A stretch of DNA of 64,000 nt from Vicingus serpentipes (GTDB lineage: Bacteria > Bacteroidota > Bacteroidia > Flavobacteriales_E > Vicingaceae): assembly GCA_024103385.1 (NCBI GenBank), contig JAGFIT010000003.1, forward strand, positions 1 through 64,000, read 5' to 3'. The notes under the pieces are model-generated. The model had not been told where the DNA came from, ran no database searches, and saw nothing but the letters and a program-made list of their open reading frames with translations. Both the position numbers and the translations under genes were made by a program. Below, in pieces: positions 45,095-52,550 of the stretch (within the stretch, counting starts at the first letter, position 1; every line of letters starts with the position of its first letter).

Positions 45095-46198
45095 TTGAAA
45101 GTTGTTAAATTCAATATCAAAAATCAACCTGAATTTTTTAAGGAATTAAGAAAAAGAGTAAACACTCATTTTAAAGAAAAAAACATTTCTAAATACGCCA
45201 ACTTTAATATGAAGTTTAAAACAGGCTTTATGCTTTGTTTGTACTTTCTTCCATTAATATTGATGTTAACTGGCGTGATAACCTCTCTATGGTTGGTTAT
45301 TTTAATGTGGGTATTGATGGGATTTGGTATGGCTGGGATTGGTTTGTCGATTATGCATGACGCTAATCATGGATCTTATTCTAAAAATCAAAAAGTAAAT
45401 AACGCTTTAGGTTATTTAATTCATTTTATTGGCGGATTTCGTGAAAACTGGAAAATTCAGCACAACATTCTACACCATTCTTTTACTAATATAGAAGGAT
45501 TTGATGAAGATATTAAATTTAACATGATGCGGTTTTCTCCTACTCAAAAAAGAAGAGGTGTTCATCGCTTTCAAGTTTTTTATGCGCCTGTTTTTTATGG
45601 GTTTATGACTATGTATTGGTTAACGAGTAAAGATTTTCAACAGCTGATTAATTACAACAAACAAAACTTATTAGCAGGACAAGGATTAACACTAAAGAAA
45701 GGAATAGCTATTTTAATATTCCATAAAACATGGTACCTATTGTTTACGTTAATTTTACCTATGATATTGATTCCTTTAGCATGGTGGCAAGTATTAATAG
45801 GTTTTTTAATTATGCATTATATCTGCGGATTAATTCTAGCGTTTGTTTTTCAATCTGCCCACATTATAGAAGCAACGGACTTTTATGAGGCAGACAAAAA
45901 TGGAAGTGTAGAAAATAACTGGGCAATACACCAAATGAAAACTACCTCCAATTTTGCGGGAAAAAGTATTTTCTTCTCATGGTTTATTGGAGGGTTAAAC
46001 TATCAAATTGAACACCACTTATTCCCTAATATTTGCCACATTCATTATTCTAAAATTGCTAAAATTGTAAAACAAACCGCTAAAGAATTCAATGTTCCCT
46101 ACTATCAGCATAAAACATTTTTCGGAGCACTAAAAAGTCATTTTACTTTACTCCACCAATTGGGTACTGGAAAATACGATAAGGCATTGCTGAAATAA
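45095..46198 (+). CDS. membrane fatty acid desaturase
   Basis: About 367 residues. Three histidine boxes in order: H-D-A-N-H (about residue 88), H-N-I-L-H-H (about 124), and Q-I-E-H-H-L-F-P (about 312), as in acyl-CoA/acyl-lipid desaturases of the delta-6-like group. Four hydrophobic segments group around 45-80, 160-180 and 210-260. It introduces a double bond into membrane acyl chains with O2 and an electron donor, which is relevant for cold adaptation. There is no fused cytochrome b5. TTG 45095 was chosen because a promoter element lies between it and the alternative GTG 45038. It is convergent with the Moco operon. Confidence 0.85.
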   Translation: MKVVKFNIKNQPEFFKELRKRVNTHFKEKNISKYANFNMKFKTGFMLCLYFLPLILMLTGVITSLWLVILMWVLMGFGMAGIGLSIMHDANHGSYSKNQKVNNALGYLIHFIGGFRENWKIQHNILHHSFTNIEGFDEDIKFNMMRFSPTQKRRGVHRFQVFYAPVFYGFMTMYWLTSKDFQQLINYNKQNLLAGQGLTLKKGIAILIFHKTWYLLFTLILPMILIPLAWWQVLIGFLIMHYICGLILAFVFQSAHIIEATDFYEADKNGSVENNWAIHQMKTTSNFAGKSIFFSWFIGGLNYQIEHHLFPNICHIHYSKIAKIVKQTAKEFNVPYYQHKTFFGALKSHFTLLHQLGTGKYDKALLK

Positions 46199-46219
46199 AT
46201 ACTCTAATTATTAGCGTAA

Positions 46220-47131
46220 TTACTCATGCTTTGCATCTTTTAGTATTCTAAACACATGTAATAATGCTGGAAATAAAGCGTCCATAGTTTCTGCAGCACC
46301 TTTAGTAGAACCCGGTACTCCCATCAATAATGTTTCTCCTTTCACTCCCGCTACACTCCTGCTTAACATCGAGTAAGGTGTTCTATCTTGTCCATAATTA
46401 CGAGCAGCTTCCATAATCCCTGGTATTTCTCTATCAATTAAAGGTTTTAATGCTTCCGGTGTTACATCTCTACTCGATAAGCCTGTTCCGCCCGTAAAAA
46501 TAATCATATTCGCTCCTTGAGCTTGGTATTCGTTAACCTTGTCTTGTATGGCTTCCACCTCATCCGGTATAACTGTATAATCCAATATGGCTACTTCACA
46601 TTCTTCTAATTTTTTAATAATGGCTTTTCCTGCTTTATCCTCTTTCTGCCCAGCCGAAATGGTATCTGAACAAACTACTACAGCTGCTTTTAAATCTTTT
46701 CTAAAACGATCTTTAAAATCAGATTTTCCACCCTTCTTTTCTATTAATTTGATGTGATGAATTTCTACTCCTTTATCAATAGGCTTGAGCATGTCGTACA
46801 TGTTTAATGCGACTACACTTGCTCCATGCATGGCTTCTACTTCTACTCCTGTTTTGTAAATCGTTTTTACCGTCATGGTCACCTTAATTTCCAATCCATC
46901 AATTTCATAATCAATACCAGTATATTCTATTGGCATTGGATGACAATCAGCTAATATTAAAGCAGTTTGTTTTACCCCTAATAATCCTACTGCTCTGCTC
47001 ATCGCAAAAACATCTCCTTTAGGAACTGTTCCGTTTTGTATTGCTTCTATCGTTTCTTGTTTGCTCACTTTAACAATTGCTTGTGCTGTTGCAATTCTTA
47101 ATGTACTTGATTTATGTGTTATGTCGACCAT
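46220..47131 (-). CDS. bifunctional MoaC-MogA/MoaB protein
   Basis: 303 residues, a fusion of two molybdenum-cofactor proteins. Residues 1-150 are MoaC (M-V-D-I-T-H-K at the start, D-C-H-P-M-P-I, G-V-E-V-E-A-M-H-G-A-S), which finishes cyclic pyranopterin phosphate synthesis with MoaA. Residues 150-303 are MogA/MoaB (C-S-D-T-I-S-A-G, T-G-G-T-G-L-S-S-R-D-V-T, G-V-P-G-S), which adenylates molybdopterin. The two steps are at opposite ends of the pathway. Such fusions are known in Bacteroidota. It is the last Moco gene of the operon, separated from moaE by an inserted small gene. Confidence 0.93.
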   Translation of the reverse strand: MVDITHKSSTLRIATAQAIVKVSKQETIEAIQNGTVPKGDVFAMSRAVGLLGVKQTALILADCHPMPIEYTGIDYEIDGLEIKVTMTVKTIYKTGVEVEAMHGASVVALNMYDMLKPIDKGVEIHHIKLIEKKGGKSDFKDRFRKDLKAAVVVCSDTISAGQKEDKAGKAIIKKLEECEVAILDYTVIPDEVEAIQDKVNEYQAQGANMIIFTGGTGLSSRDVTPEALKPLIDREIPGIMEAARNYGQDRTPYSMLSRSVAGVKGETLLMGVPGSTKGAAETMDALFPALLHVFRILKDAKHE

Positions 47132-47154
47132 TTTTGTTTAGTTATTTAGTTGCT

Positions 47155-47171
47155 AGTAATCAGTTACTAGT
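47155..47171. repeat. left inverted repeat of four-helix-bundle cassette
   Basis: AGTAATCAGTTACTAGT, matching in inverted orientation 16 of 17 bases of the repeat at 47616-47632. It overlaps the stop codon of the four-helix-bundle gene and is itself partly palindromic (CTAGTAA/TTACTAG at 47153-47170). Confidence 0.7.
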
Positions 47172-47516
47172 ATTTAATGATTTTATGAATCCTGCTGTAA
47201 TCTTAGAAATCTCAATACAATTTTCTCGTAATAATTCTGCTTTTTCTTTATCAAGATAGTTTAATCTTTCAGCTAAATACAACATTGATCTTACTTCACT
47301 ACATGATGCTAAGGAAATAAATAAAAATCGTTTAAAATCTGCATTACTACTCCTATCAAATCCTTCTGCAATATTGTTTGATATGGAAACAGTAGCTCTG
47401 CATATTTGATCTCTAAAACCAAAGTCTTTTGATTCTTTGAAAACCCCATAAACTTCAACTGCTAAATCTTGCGCTTTTTTCCAGGCTATTATATCTTCAA
47501 ATTTTACTATTTGCAT
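47160..47516 (-). CDS. four-helix-bundle protein (S23/IVP-like)
   Basis: 118 residues, four predicted helices. It starts with F-E-D-I-I-A-W-K-K-A-Q-D-L-A, has I-A-E-G-F-D-R near 50 and E-V-R-S-M-L-Y-L-A near 75, which identify the 23S-rRNA-intervening-sequence/four-helix-bundle family (PF05635). These proteins are found in rRNA insertions of Leptospira and as scattered copies in many Bacteroidota and Cyanobacteria; their function is unknown. It lies between moaE and moaC-mogA in the same orientation. It is bounded by inverted repeats at 47155-47171 and 47616-47632 and preceded by a 7-bp tandem array, so it looks inserted rather than part of Moco synthesis. Confidence 0.85.
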   Translation of the reverse strand: MQIVKFEDIIAWKKAQDLAVEVYGVFKESKDFGFRDQICRATVSISNNIAEGFDRSSNADFKRFLFISLASCSEVRSMLYLAERLNYLDKEKAELLRENCIEISKITAGFIKSLNTSN

Positions 47517-47552
47517 TTTTTTCTATTTTCTTATTAAAAGTAACTACTAATT

Positions 47553-47612
47553 ACTGAACACTGAATACTGAACACTGAATACTGAACACTGAATACTGAA
47601 TACTGAATACTG
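47553..47612. repeat. 7-bp tandem array ACTGAAY
   Basis: Eight and a half copies of ACTGAAC/ACTGAAT (order C T C T C T T T, then ACTG) between moaE and the four-helix-bundle gene. Seven is not a multiple of three, but the array is intergenic. Confidence 0.92.
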
Positions 47613-47615
47613 TTC

Positions 47616-47632
47616 ACTAGTTACTGATTACT
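47616..47632. repeat. right inverted repeat of four-helix-bundle cassette
   Basis: ACTAGTTACTGATTACT, inverted copy of 47155-47171 with one mismatch. It overlaps the last codons and stop of moaE. Confidence 0.7.
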
Positions 47633-48064
47633 CTTCCACTGAAAACTACTATTCTCAAAAACTTCTTTTCCGAATACTGGTGCTTTCGCTTTAATCTCTT
47701 CTGTGATATATCGACAAGCGTCAAAAGCCATAGCTCTATGTTTAGAAGACGTAAAAACAAATAAACACAACTCCCCTACTTTTACGACACCTATACTATG
47801 ATAAATGTGCGCACATGTTAAATCATATTTATCAAAAGCAGCTTCACGAATTTCATCAAACACTTTATTTGCCATTTCCGCATAAGCTGAATAATCAATG
47901 GCTATTACTTCTTTTCCTTCAATTTGATCGGCTCTTACCTGACCTAAAAATATATCGTGGGCACCAATATTTGTTTTCACCTGATGATGCGCAATTGATG
48001 TTGCTATTTTTTCAGGTGTTATTGGTCCTTCTACTAAGAAGTTTTTTATTTTCTTTTCGCTCAT
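47621..48064 (-). CDS. moaE: molybdopterin synthase catalytic subunit MoaE
   Basis: About 147 residues from ATG 48064 (M-S-E-K-K-I-K-N-F-L). Family motifs: G-A-H-D-I-F-L-G-Q-V-R near 40, Y-H-S-I-G-V-V-K-V-G-E near 95, and the conserved H-R-A-M-A-F-D-A-C near 113 with K-A-K-A-P-V-F-G-K-E. It transfers sulfur from the MoaD thiocarboxylate to cyclic pyranopterin. Upstream in-frame ATGs (48103, 48088) fall in repeat DNA and are less likely. Its last three codons and stop lie inside the inverted repeat bounding the four-helix-bundle insertion. Confidence 0.92.
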   Translation of the reverse strand: MSEKKIKNFLVEGPITPEKIATSIAHHQVKTNIGAHDIFLGQVRADQIEGKEVIAIDYSAYAEMANKVFDEIREAAFDKYDLTCAHIYHSIGVVKVGELCLFVFTSSKHRAMAFDACRYITEEIKAKAPVFGKEVFENSSFQWKSNQ

Positions 48065-48102
48065 ATTATTTTTTATATTTAATGTCATTGTTTTTAAACA
48101 CA

Positions 48103-48161
48103 CCCCTTAGAATTTCTAAGCAACAAGTTGCAAAGAACTTCTTGTCCCCTCTCAAGAGGGG
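48103..48161. repeat. intergenic palindrome (ACACCCC family)
   Basis: Between moeB and moaE: a run starting ACACCCCTTAG and several small inverted repeats, ending with CCCCTCT-CA-AGAGGGG (48146-48161). Same family as 28941-29025 and 63022-63090. Confidence 0.65.
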
Positions 48162-48164
48162 AAT

Positions 48165-49268
48165 TTACCAATTTACTATGCCCCCTTCGAGGTTAATTAA
48201 GTTATTATAATTGTATTCGTTTTCTAATTGTTCGATAGCCATCCTACTTCTTATCCCTTTCTGGCAAACTACTACTACTTGCTTATCTTTTGCTATTTGA
48301 CTTACAAACTCATCCAGTTCATCTAGTGGGGCGATTAGTACATTCCCTTTTTCTATTCTTGGTTGTTCCCATTCCCCCCTCACATCTACTACTTGAAAAT
48401 CTATTCCTTTTTCATACAACTCTTTCAAGCCATCAACAGCTATCTCTTTTGAAATCGTATTTTGTTGTTTTACGCCACAAAAGAAGTCATAATCAAAGGT
48501 CTCAAAATTAGCTGATTCGTTGATTATTTTATTGATTTGCTCTTCTGATCGTTTAACGTTTAACATCATAAATGCATTATTTAACGCATTGTAGGTTTGT
48601 AACTTACCTGATAAAGGTACTCCTATTTCTAGAATAATTTTTATCGCTTCATTTGCTTGTTGTGTTCCTATTAATCCTGGTAATACCCCAATAACACCCA
48701 CATCAGAACAACTCGGAACACTTCCTGCTTTTGGCGGTTCAGGAAACAAACACCGGTAAGAAGGCCCTCCTTTGTGATTAAATACGGAAACCTGTCCTTC
48801 AAATTTATAAATGGCTCCATAAACCAATGGTTTACCTGTAATTACGCAAGCATCGTTCACTAAATAGCGAGTAGAGAAATTGTCTGTCCCGTCTATAACA
48901 ATGTCATACTTAGAGAATATACTCAAAGCATTGCTTGTCGTTAATTTCTCAGGATAAACATCAAATTGAACCAATGGATTTTGTTGGCTTAATTTTTCTT
49001 TTGCTGCTTCCACTTTCAATTTCCCAACGTCTGCTGTGGTAAATAAAATTTGACGTTGTAAATTACTTTCATCCACCACATCAAAATCAATTAAACCAAT
49101 AGTCCCTACCCCTGCGGCCGTTAAATACTGTAACACAGGACACCCCAAACCTCCAGCACCAATTACCAACACCTTAGCGGCTTTCAGTTTTTCTTGTCCT
49201 TCTAATCCTACTTTATCTAGCAGAATATGACGATTATATCTATTTTTTTCTTTGTCTGTTAAATTCAT
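48165..49268 (-). CDS. moeB: MoeB/ThiF-like adenylyltransferase with rhodanese domain
   Basis: 367 residues. Residues 1-240 form an E1-like domain with nucleotide motif G-A-G-G-L-G-C-P and D-G-T-D-N-F-S-T-R-Y. Residues about 260-367 are a rhodanese domain with active-site C-Q-K-G-I-R-S. It adenylates the C-terminal Gly of MoaD and probably supplies the sulfur itself, as in eukaryotic MOCS3. Of the zinc-type cysteines in E. coli MoeB only the first pair region (Y-R-C-L-F-P; P-S-C-S-D) is partly kept, so zinc binding is doubtful. Gene is in the Moco operon. Confidence 0.88.
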   Translation of the reverse strand: MNLTDKEKNRYNRHILLDKVGLEGQEKLKAAKVLVIGAGGLGCPVLQYLTAAGVGTIGLIDFDVVDESNLQRQILFTTADVGKLKVEAAKEKLSQQNPLVQFDVYPEKLTTSNALSIFSKYDIVIDGTDNFSTRYLVNDACVITGKPLVYGAIYKFEGQVSVFNHKGGPSYRCLFPEPPKAGSVPSCSDVGVIGVLPGLIGTQQANEAIKIILEIGVPLSGKLQTYNALNNAFMMLNVKRSEEQINKIINESANFETFDYDFFCGVKQQNTISKEIAVDGLKELYEKGIDFQVVDVRGEWEQPRIEKGNVLIAPLDELDEFVSQIAKDKQVVVVCQKGIRSRMAIEQLENEYNYNNLINLEGGIVNW

Positions 49269-49294
49269 TTTTTACGTTCTTATTCTTTGTCTGC

Positions 49295-49311
49295 ACTTCG
49301 ACAAGCTCAGT
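49295..49311. repeat. short intergenic repeat ACTTCGACAAGCTCAGT
   Basis: Nearly the reverse complement of the motif at 91-108; both are in intergenic DNA. One base of length difference. Confidence 0.6.
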
Positions 49312-49342
49312 GTGACAAAGAATTATCAGATTTTCAAATTAA

Positions 49343-49579
49343 TTACCCTCCAGCAAAAGGGGGTAATAATGCTATTTCATCTCCATCTTTTATGATTTCA
49401 TCCATTCCTGCTAATGTTTGATTTAAAGCAAATTGATACTCCAAAGTTACTAATTGAGGGTATTTCCTTTTTAGTAATCCATCTAAATCAGCTATAGTTC
49501 TATGCTGTATCTCTACATTTTCTTCTTCCTTAGCAATAGCTTCTGCTATCATACCAAAATATTTAAGCCGTAATATCAT
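49343..49579 (-). CDS. moaD: molybdopterin synthase sulfur carrier MoaD
   Basis: 78 residues, ubiquitin-like. The C-terminus P-P-F-A-G-G has the required terminal Gly-Gly that is adenylated by MoeB and thiocarboxylated. Overlaps the mobA 3' end by 17 nt, so the two are translated from the same message. Works with MoaE, encoded after moeB. Confidence 0.92.
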   Translation of the reverse strand: MILRLKYFGMIAEAIAKEEENVEIQHRTIADLDGLLKRKYPQLVTLEYQFALNQTLAGMDEIIKDGDEIALLPPFAGG

Positions 49580-50111
49580 CTTTAGAGTTTATATTGTTAA
49601 ACACTTTTTTATTGATGTAATTCGCATCCACTATCTTACAATTCATTTGCTCAATAGCCAATTTTATTTTTCGATTTCCTTTAGTTAGTTCCTCATGAAA
49701 CAAATCCAAACAAGAACGATCATAAACACCTATTAATTGGTGTGTTTTTCCTTCTTTTTCAGGAATAACAACATCTACACCTTCCGAATTTTTAATTAAC
49801 AAGCTTAATAACTCTTCATTAACATATGGCACATCACAACTTACAACTAAATTCTTCTGCGTTTTAGAAAATTTTAATCCGGTACAAATACCCGCTAAAG
49901 GTCCTTGTTCTTTTATGATGTCCTCATAAACAATATACCCAAAAGCAGCATATTCTTCTTGATTAGAAATAATGATAATCTCATCCACCAAAGGTTGTAT
50001 TGCATCAATAACGTATTGAATCATCGGTTTCCCATCCAACAACATTAATCCTTTATCCTGTCCCATTCTAGAACTTTTCCCTCCTGCTAATATGATGCCT
50101 GTTAACGCCAT
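49563..50111 (-). CDS. mobA: molybdenum cofactor guanylyltransferase MobA
   Basis: 182 residues. Nucleotidyltransferase signature L-A-G-G-K-S-S-R-M-G-Q-D-K at 8-20, then Q-G-P-L-A-G-I and V-V-S-C-D-V-P. It adds GMP to Moco, forming the MGD cofactor used by the DMSO reductase family (nitrate, formate, arsenate and similar enzymes). Its presence indicates that such an enzyme exists elsewhere in the genome. It directly follows the tauE-like gene (stop and start adjacent). Confidence 0.92.
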   Translation of the reverse strand: MALTGIILAGGKSSRMGQDKGLMLLDGKPMIQYVIDAIQPLVDEIIIISNQEEYAAFGYIVYEDIIKEQGPLAGICTGLKFSKTQKNLVVSCDVPYVNEELLSLLIKNSEGVDVVIPEKEGKTHQLIGVYDRSCLDLFHEELTKGNRKIKLAIEQMNCKIVDANYINKKVFNNINSKDDITA

Positions 50112-50858
50112 TTATGCAAAAAATAATTTAATGGAAGCAGTCGCCAATACAAACGCCAACATATACCTCAACCCTTTATTATTAAGTTTTTTACTTCCTA
50201 AATACCCTCCTAAAAATCCTCCAACTACAGCAATGCCCACTAAAATAAAAGCTTGAAAATCAATTTTAACCCCACTACTCAATTGTCCGCCCATACCTGC
50301 TGCTGAATTTACCCATATAAATAAAGCCGAAACTGCTGCTGCTTCTTTCATCTTTCCCCATTTCATTAATAAAATTATAGGACTCAAAATAATTCCTCCA
50401 CCAATGCCAATCAATCCAGAAAAAAAACCAATTCCTCCTCCCACGGCTAAACCTTGCCAAATTTTTACTTCTTTTATTTCATTCATCTCTTTACCATAAA
50501 CATTTAATAATCTTAAAATGGCAAACACTAACAGAACTGCCAAGATTTTTTTATACAAAGAGGCATCCACTTCTATCATCCCTCCTATAAAAGCGAAAGG
50601 GATAGATGCTATTGCAAAAGTGAAAAATAGCTTCTTATTAAAATGACCTGTTTTTGCATAATGAATAAATGAAATAGCAGCTACAAATAAGTTTAATAAT
50701 AAAGCTGTTGGTTTCATAGTTTCTGGCACAAAACCAAACAAGGCCATCATTGCTAAATAACCACTAGCTCCTCCATGTCCTACTGCTGCATACATAAACG
50801 CAACGATAGGTAAAATCACTAAAAAAATCCAGATATTTTCAATTTCAAATAGATTCAT
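50112..50858 (-). CDS. TauE/SafE-family membrane protein
   Basis: 248 residues with seven to eight hydrophobic segments. Typical TauE/SafE features: G-G-A-S-G-Y-L near the start and G-L-I-G-I-G-G-G-I-I-L-S in the centre (inverted-repeat membrane protein). It could export sulfite or organosulfonates, or transport an oxyanion; the substrate cannot be told from sequence. Its start overlaps the modE-like gene stop by 4 nt and it abuts mobA, so it is translated as part of the Moco operon. Transport of molybdate or of a product of a molybdoenzyme are possible but unproven. Confidence 0.85.
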   Translation of the reverse strand: MNLFEIENIWIFLVILPIVAFMYAAVGHGGASGYLAMMALFGFVPETMKPTALLLNLFVAAISFIHYAKTGHFNKKLFFTFAIASIPFAFIGGMIEVDASLYKKILAVLLVFAILRLLNVYGKEMNEIKEVKIWQGLAVGGGIGFFSGLIGIGGGIILSPIILLMKWGKMKEAAAVSALFIWVNSAAGMGGQLSSGVKIDFQAFILVGIAVVGGFLGGYLGSKKLNNKGLRYMLAFVLATASIKLFFA

Positions 50859-51190
50859 AAATCCAATTCTAACATTACCTTATCCATGTATTTTTGGCAT
50901 TTTGTATTGAGTTTTTCGTACAACTTAATTGCTCTTTCTCCTGCTGGTGTCACCTGTGTTCCTCCTCCTCCTTTACCTCCAGAAACTCTAATTACCAAAG
51001 GTTTTTTAGCCTCTTTGTTCATTCCATCAATAATCTCCCATGCTTTTTTATAGCTCATTTTCATCGATTTTGCTGCAGCACTAATCGATCCCGATTCAAT
51101 AATTTGTTTTAACAATTCTATTCTTCCTTCGGCTAAGAAAGTCCCATTCTTCCCTTCTATCCATATTCTACTTTTTACTTTATAAGGCAT
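50855..51190 (-). CDS. ModE-like winged-helix regulator
   Basis: 111 residues. It matches the N-terminal DNA-binding domain of ModE (I-E-S-G-S-I-S-A-A-A-K-S-M-K-M-S-Y-K-K-A-W near 31-51, then V-S-G-G-K-G-G-G-G-T-Q-V-T near 69-82) with no C-terminal TOBE/molybdate-binding domain. Such short ModE forms lack the known metal sensor, so either they bind another effector or regulate by default. It starts the modE-tauE-mobA-moaD-moeB-moaE set. An FNR-like site and a promoter lie upstream. Confidence 0.88.
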   Translation of the reverse strand: MPYKVKSRIWIEGKNGTFLAEGRIELLKQIIESGSISAAAKSMKMSYKKAWEIIDGMNKEAKKPLVIRVSGGKGGGGTQVTPAGERAIKLYEKLNTKCQKYMDKVMLELDL

Positions 51191-51210
51191 AGCTATCTTC
51201 GTTATATCTA

Positions 51211-51229
51211 CAAATATACAACGAAAGTA
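51211..51229 (-). promoter_or_regulatory. overlapping -7 elements upstream of modE-like gene
   Basis: TATATTTG (51211-51218) is an exact TAnnTTTG match. TACTTTCG (51222-51229) is a TAnnTTCG variant. The centre of the second is 33 bp from the centre of the FNR-like site at 51253-51264, the same distance as for moeA. Confidence 0.4.
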
Positions 51230-51252
51230 ATCTCGTTTAAGGTTAAAAAATA

Positions 51253-51264
51253 TGATTTATATCA
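51253..51264. promoter_or_regulatory. FNR-like operator TGAT-TTAT-ATCA
   Basis: Perfect TGAT-N4-ATCA dyad between the end of moeA and the start of the modE-like gene. Shares the flanks AATn...GnTT with the site at 52487-52498. Confidence 0.5.
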
Positions 51265-51266
51265 GA

Positions 51267-52442
51267 TTAAGGTAAAAGATGTACTTCTACCAATTCTCCC
51301 TCCTTAATTGTGGCGGTCTCTTCTGAAGTAAAAATTAAACAATTGGCTAAAGAAAAAGATTGCAAGGCATCTGAAGATTGTCCTTCTAATGGTGTAACTG
51401 TTTTAAAATCAGTTAACCCTTTTAGAAAATTAGCTCTGCCCGCTTTTTTATTATATGTTCTATCGATTGGCAGTGTTAATTTTGATAATTCTGGTTGTAA
51501 AGACCCTAACATCAGTTTGATTGCAATACTAACATACTCATAAAAACAACTTAATGCTGCTGCAGGATTACCTGGCAATGCAAAAACAGTTACCTTATCT
51601 GTTTTTCCAAAATACAGTGGCTTCCCTGGTTTCTGTTTGATTTTATAAAAAATTGGCTTTACTCCATTTTTTTCTAAAGCTCCTTCAACAAAATCATAGT
51701 CTCCCACAGAAATACCTCCAGATAACAATACGAGATCATTATTTCGTAACCCCTCACTAATTACTCTTTCTGTTTCTGCTTTATCATCTTTCACCACCAC
51801 TATTGCGGGTTGAATACCCATATCTTTTAATGCTGCTTCCAACATAAAAGTATTCGATTCGTATATCTGCCCATCTAGTAGTTCGTTTCCAGGTTTTATC
51901 AACTCACTACCTGTTGCAATAATAATCACTTTAGGTTGCTCATGAACTTTAACTTGGGTTAACCCCAGAGCAGATAAAAACCCCACTCCACCGGCATTAA
52001 TTTTTGTTCCTTTTTTTAGTGCAATCGACCCTTCCTGTATTTGATTTCCTTTTAACCTAATATTCCCTCCTAACTTTAACCCTTCATCTTTTACCAGCAA
52101 TTTTCCATTAACAATCTCCGTTAATTCCTGCATTACTACCGTATTACAAGTATCAGGAACTCTAGAACCTGTAAATATTCTCACTGCTTCTCCTTTAACA
52201 ACCGACACTTCTCTTGTATCTCCTGCAGGAACCTCTTCTACAACAGCTAATGGTTGCTCAATATCCTCAAAATTAAAAGCATAACCATCCATTGCAGATT
52301 GATTGAACAATGGTATTGAAACTGGAGCTACGACATCTTCTGCCAAATAATAATTTAATGCTTCTGATGCATTAACCGATATTATCCTAGAAAGATTTGT
52401 ATTTTCAATTACTTTGTTTTTAGCCTCCTGAACCGAAATCAT
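51267..52442 (-). CDS. moeA: molybdopterin molybdenumtransferase MoeA
   Basis: 391 residues. Complete MoeA: P-L-F-N-Q-S-A-M-D-G-Y-A near 44-55, P-A-G-D-T near 72, the molybdate/MPT-AMP site with T-G-S-R-V-P-D, G-S-E-L-I-K-P-G near 178, and S-G-G-I-S-V-G-D-Y-D. It inserts molybdenum from molybdate into adenylated molybdopterin. First gene of the minus-strand Moco region; its upstream gap holds an FNR-like operator 33 bp from a TAATTTTG promoter element, and the divergent Crp/Fnr regulator gene. Confidence 0.95.
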   Translation of the reverse strand: MISVQEAKNKVIENTNLSRIISVNASEALNYYLAEDVVAPVSIPLFNQSAMDGYAFNFEDIEQPLAVVEEVPAGDTREVSVVKGEAVRIFTGSRVPDTCNTVVMQELTEIVNGKLLVKDEGLKLGGNIRLKGNQIQEGSIALKKGTKINAGGVGFLSALGLTQVKVHEQPKVIIIATGSELIKPGNELLDGQIYESNTFMLEAALKDMGIQPAIVVVKDDKAETERVISEGLRNNDLVLLSGGISVGDYDFVEGALEKNGVKPIFYKIKQKPGKPLYFGKTDKVTVFALPGNPAAALSCFYEYVSIAIKLMLGSLQPELSKLTLPIDRTYNKKAGRANFLKGLTDFKTVTPLEGQSSDALQSFSLANCLIFTSEETATIKEGELVEVHLLP

Positions 52443-52455
52443 TTTATTGTTTTAG

Positions 52456-52463
52456 CAAAATTA
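52456..52463 (-). promoter_or_regulatory. -7 promoter element TAATTTTG
   Basis: TAnnTTTG match (CAAAATTA on plus) 14 nt upstream of the moeA start codon. Confidence 0.45.
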
Positions 52464-52486
52464 AACTGCAATTTAAATTGAAAATC

Positions 52487-52498
52487 TGATTTATGTCA
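52487..52498. promoter_or_regulatory. FNR-like operator TGAT-TTAT-GTCA
   Basis: TGAT-N4-rTCA dyad, 12 of 13 bases identical to the site upstream of the modE-like gene (TGATTTATATCAG). Its centre is 33 bp from the centre of the moeA -7 element, near the -41.5 position of class II FNR/CRP activation. It is also 52 nt upstream of the regulator gene itself. Confidence 0.55.
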
Positions 52499-52550
52499 GT
52501 TTTTGTTCCAATTATTTGAATGAATTTTGATTACCCCTAATTTATTTAGT

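Noticed and set aside
47553-47612. CRISPR-like array
   Set aside because: The unit is only 7 bp with no spacers; it is a simple tandem repeat.
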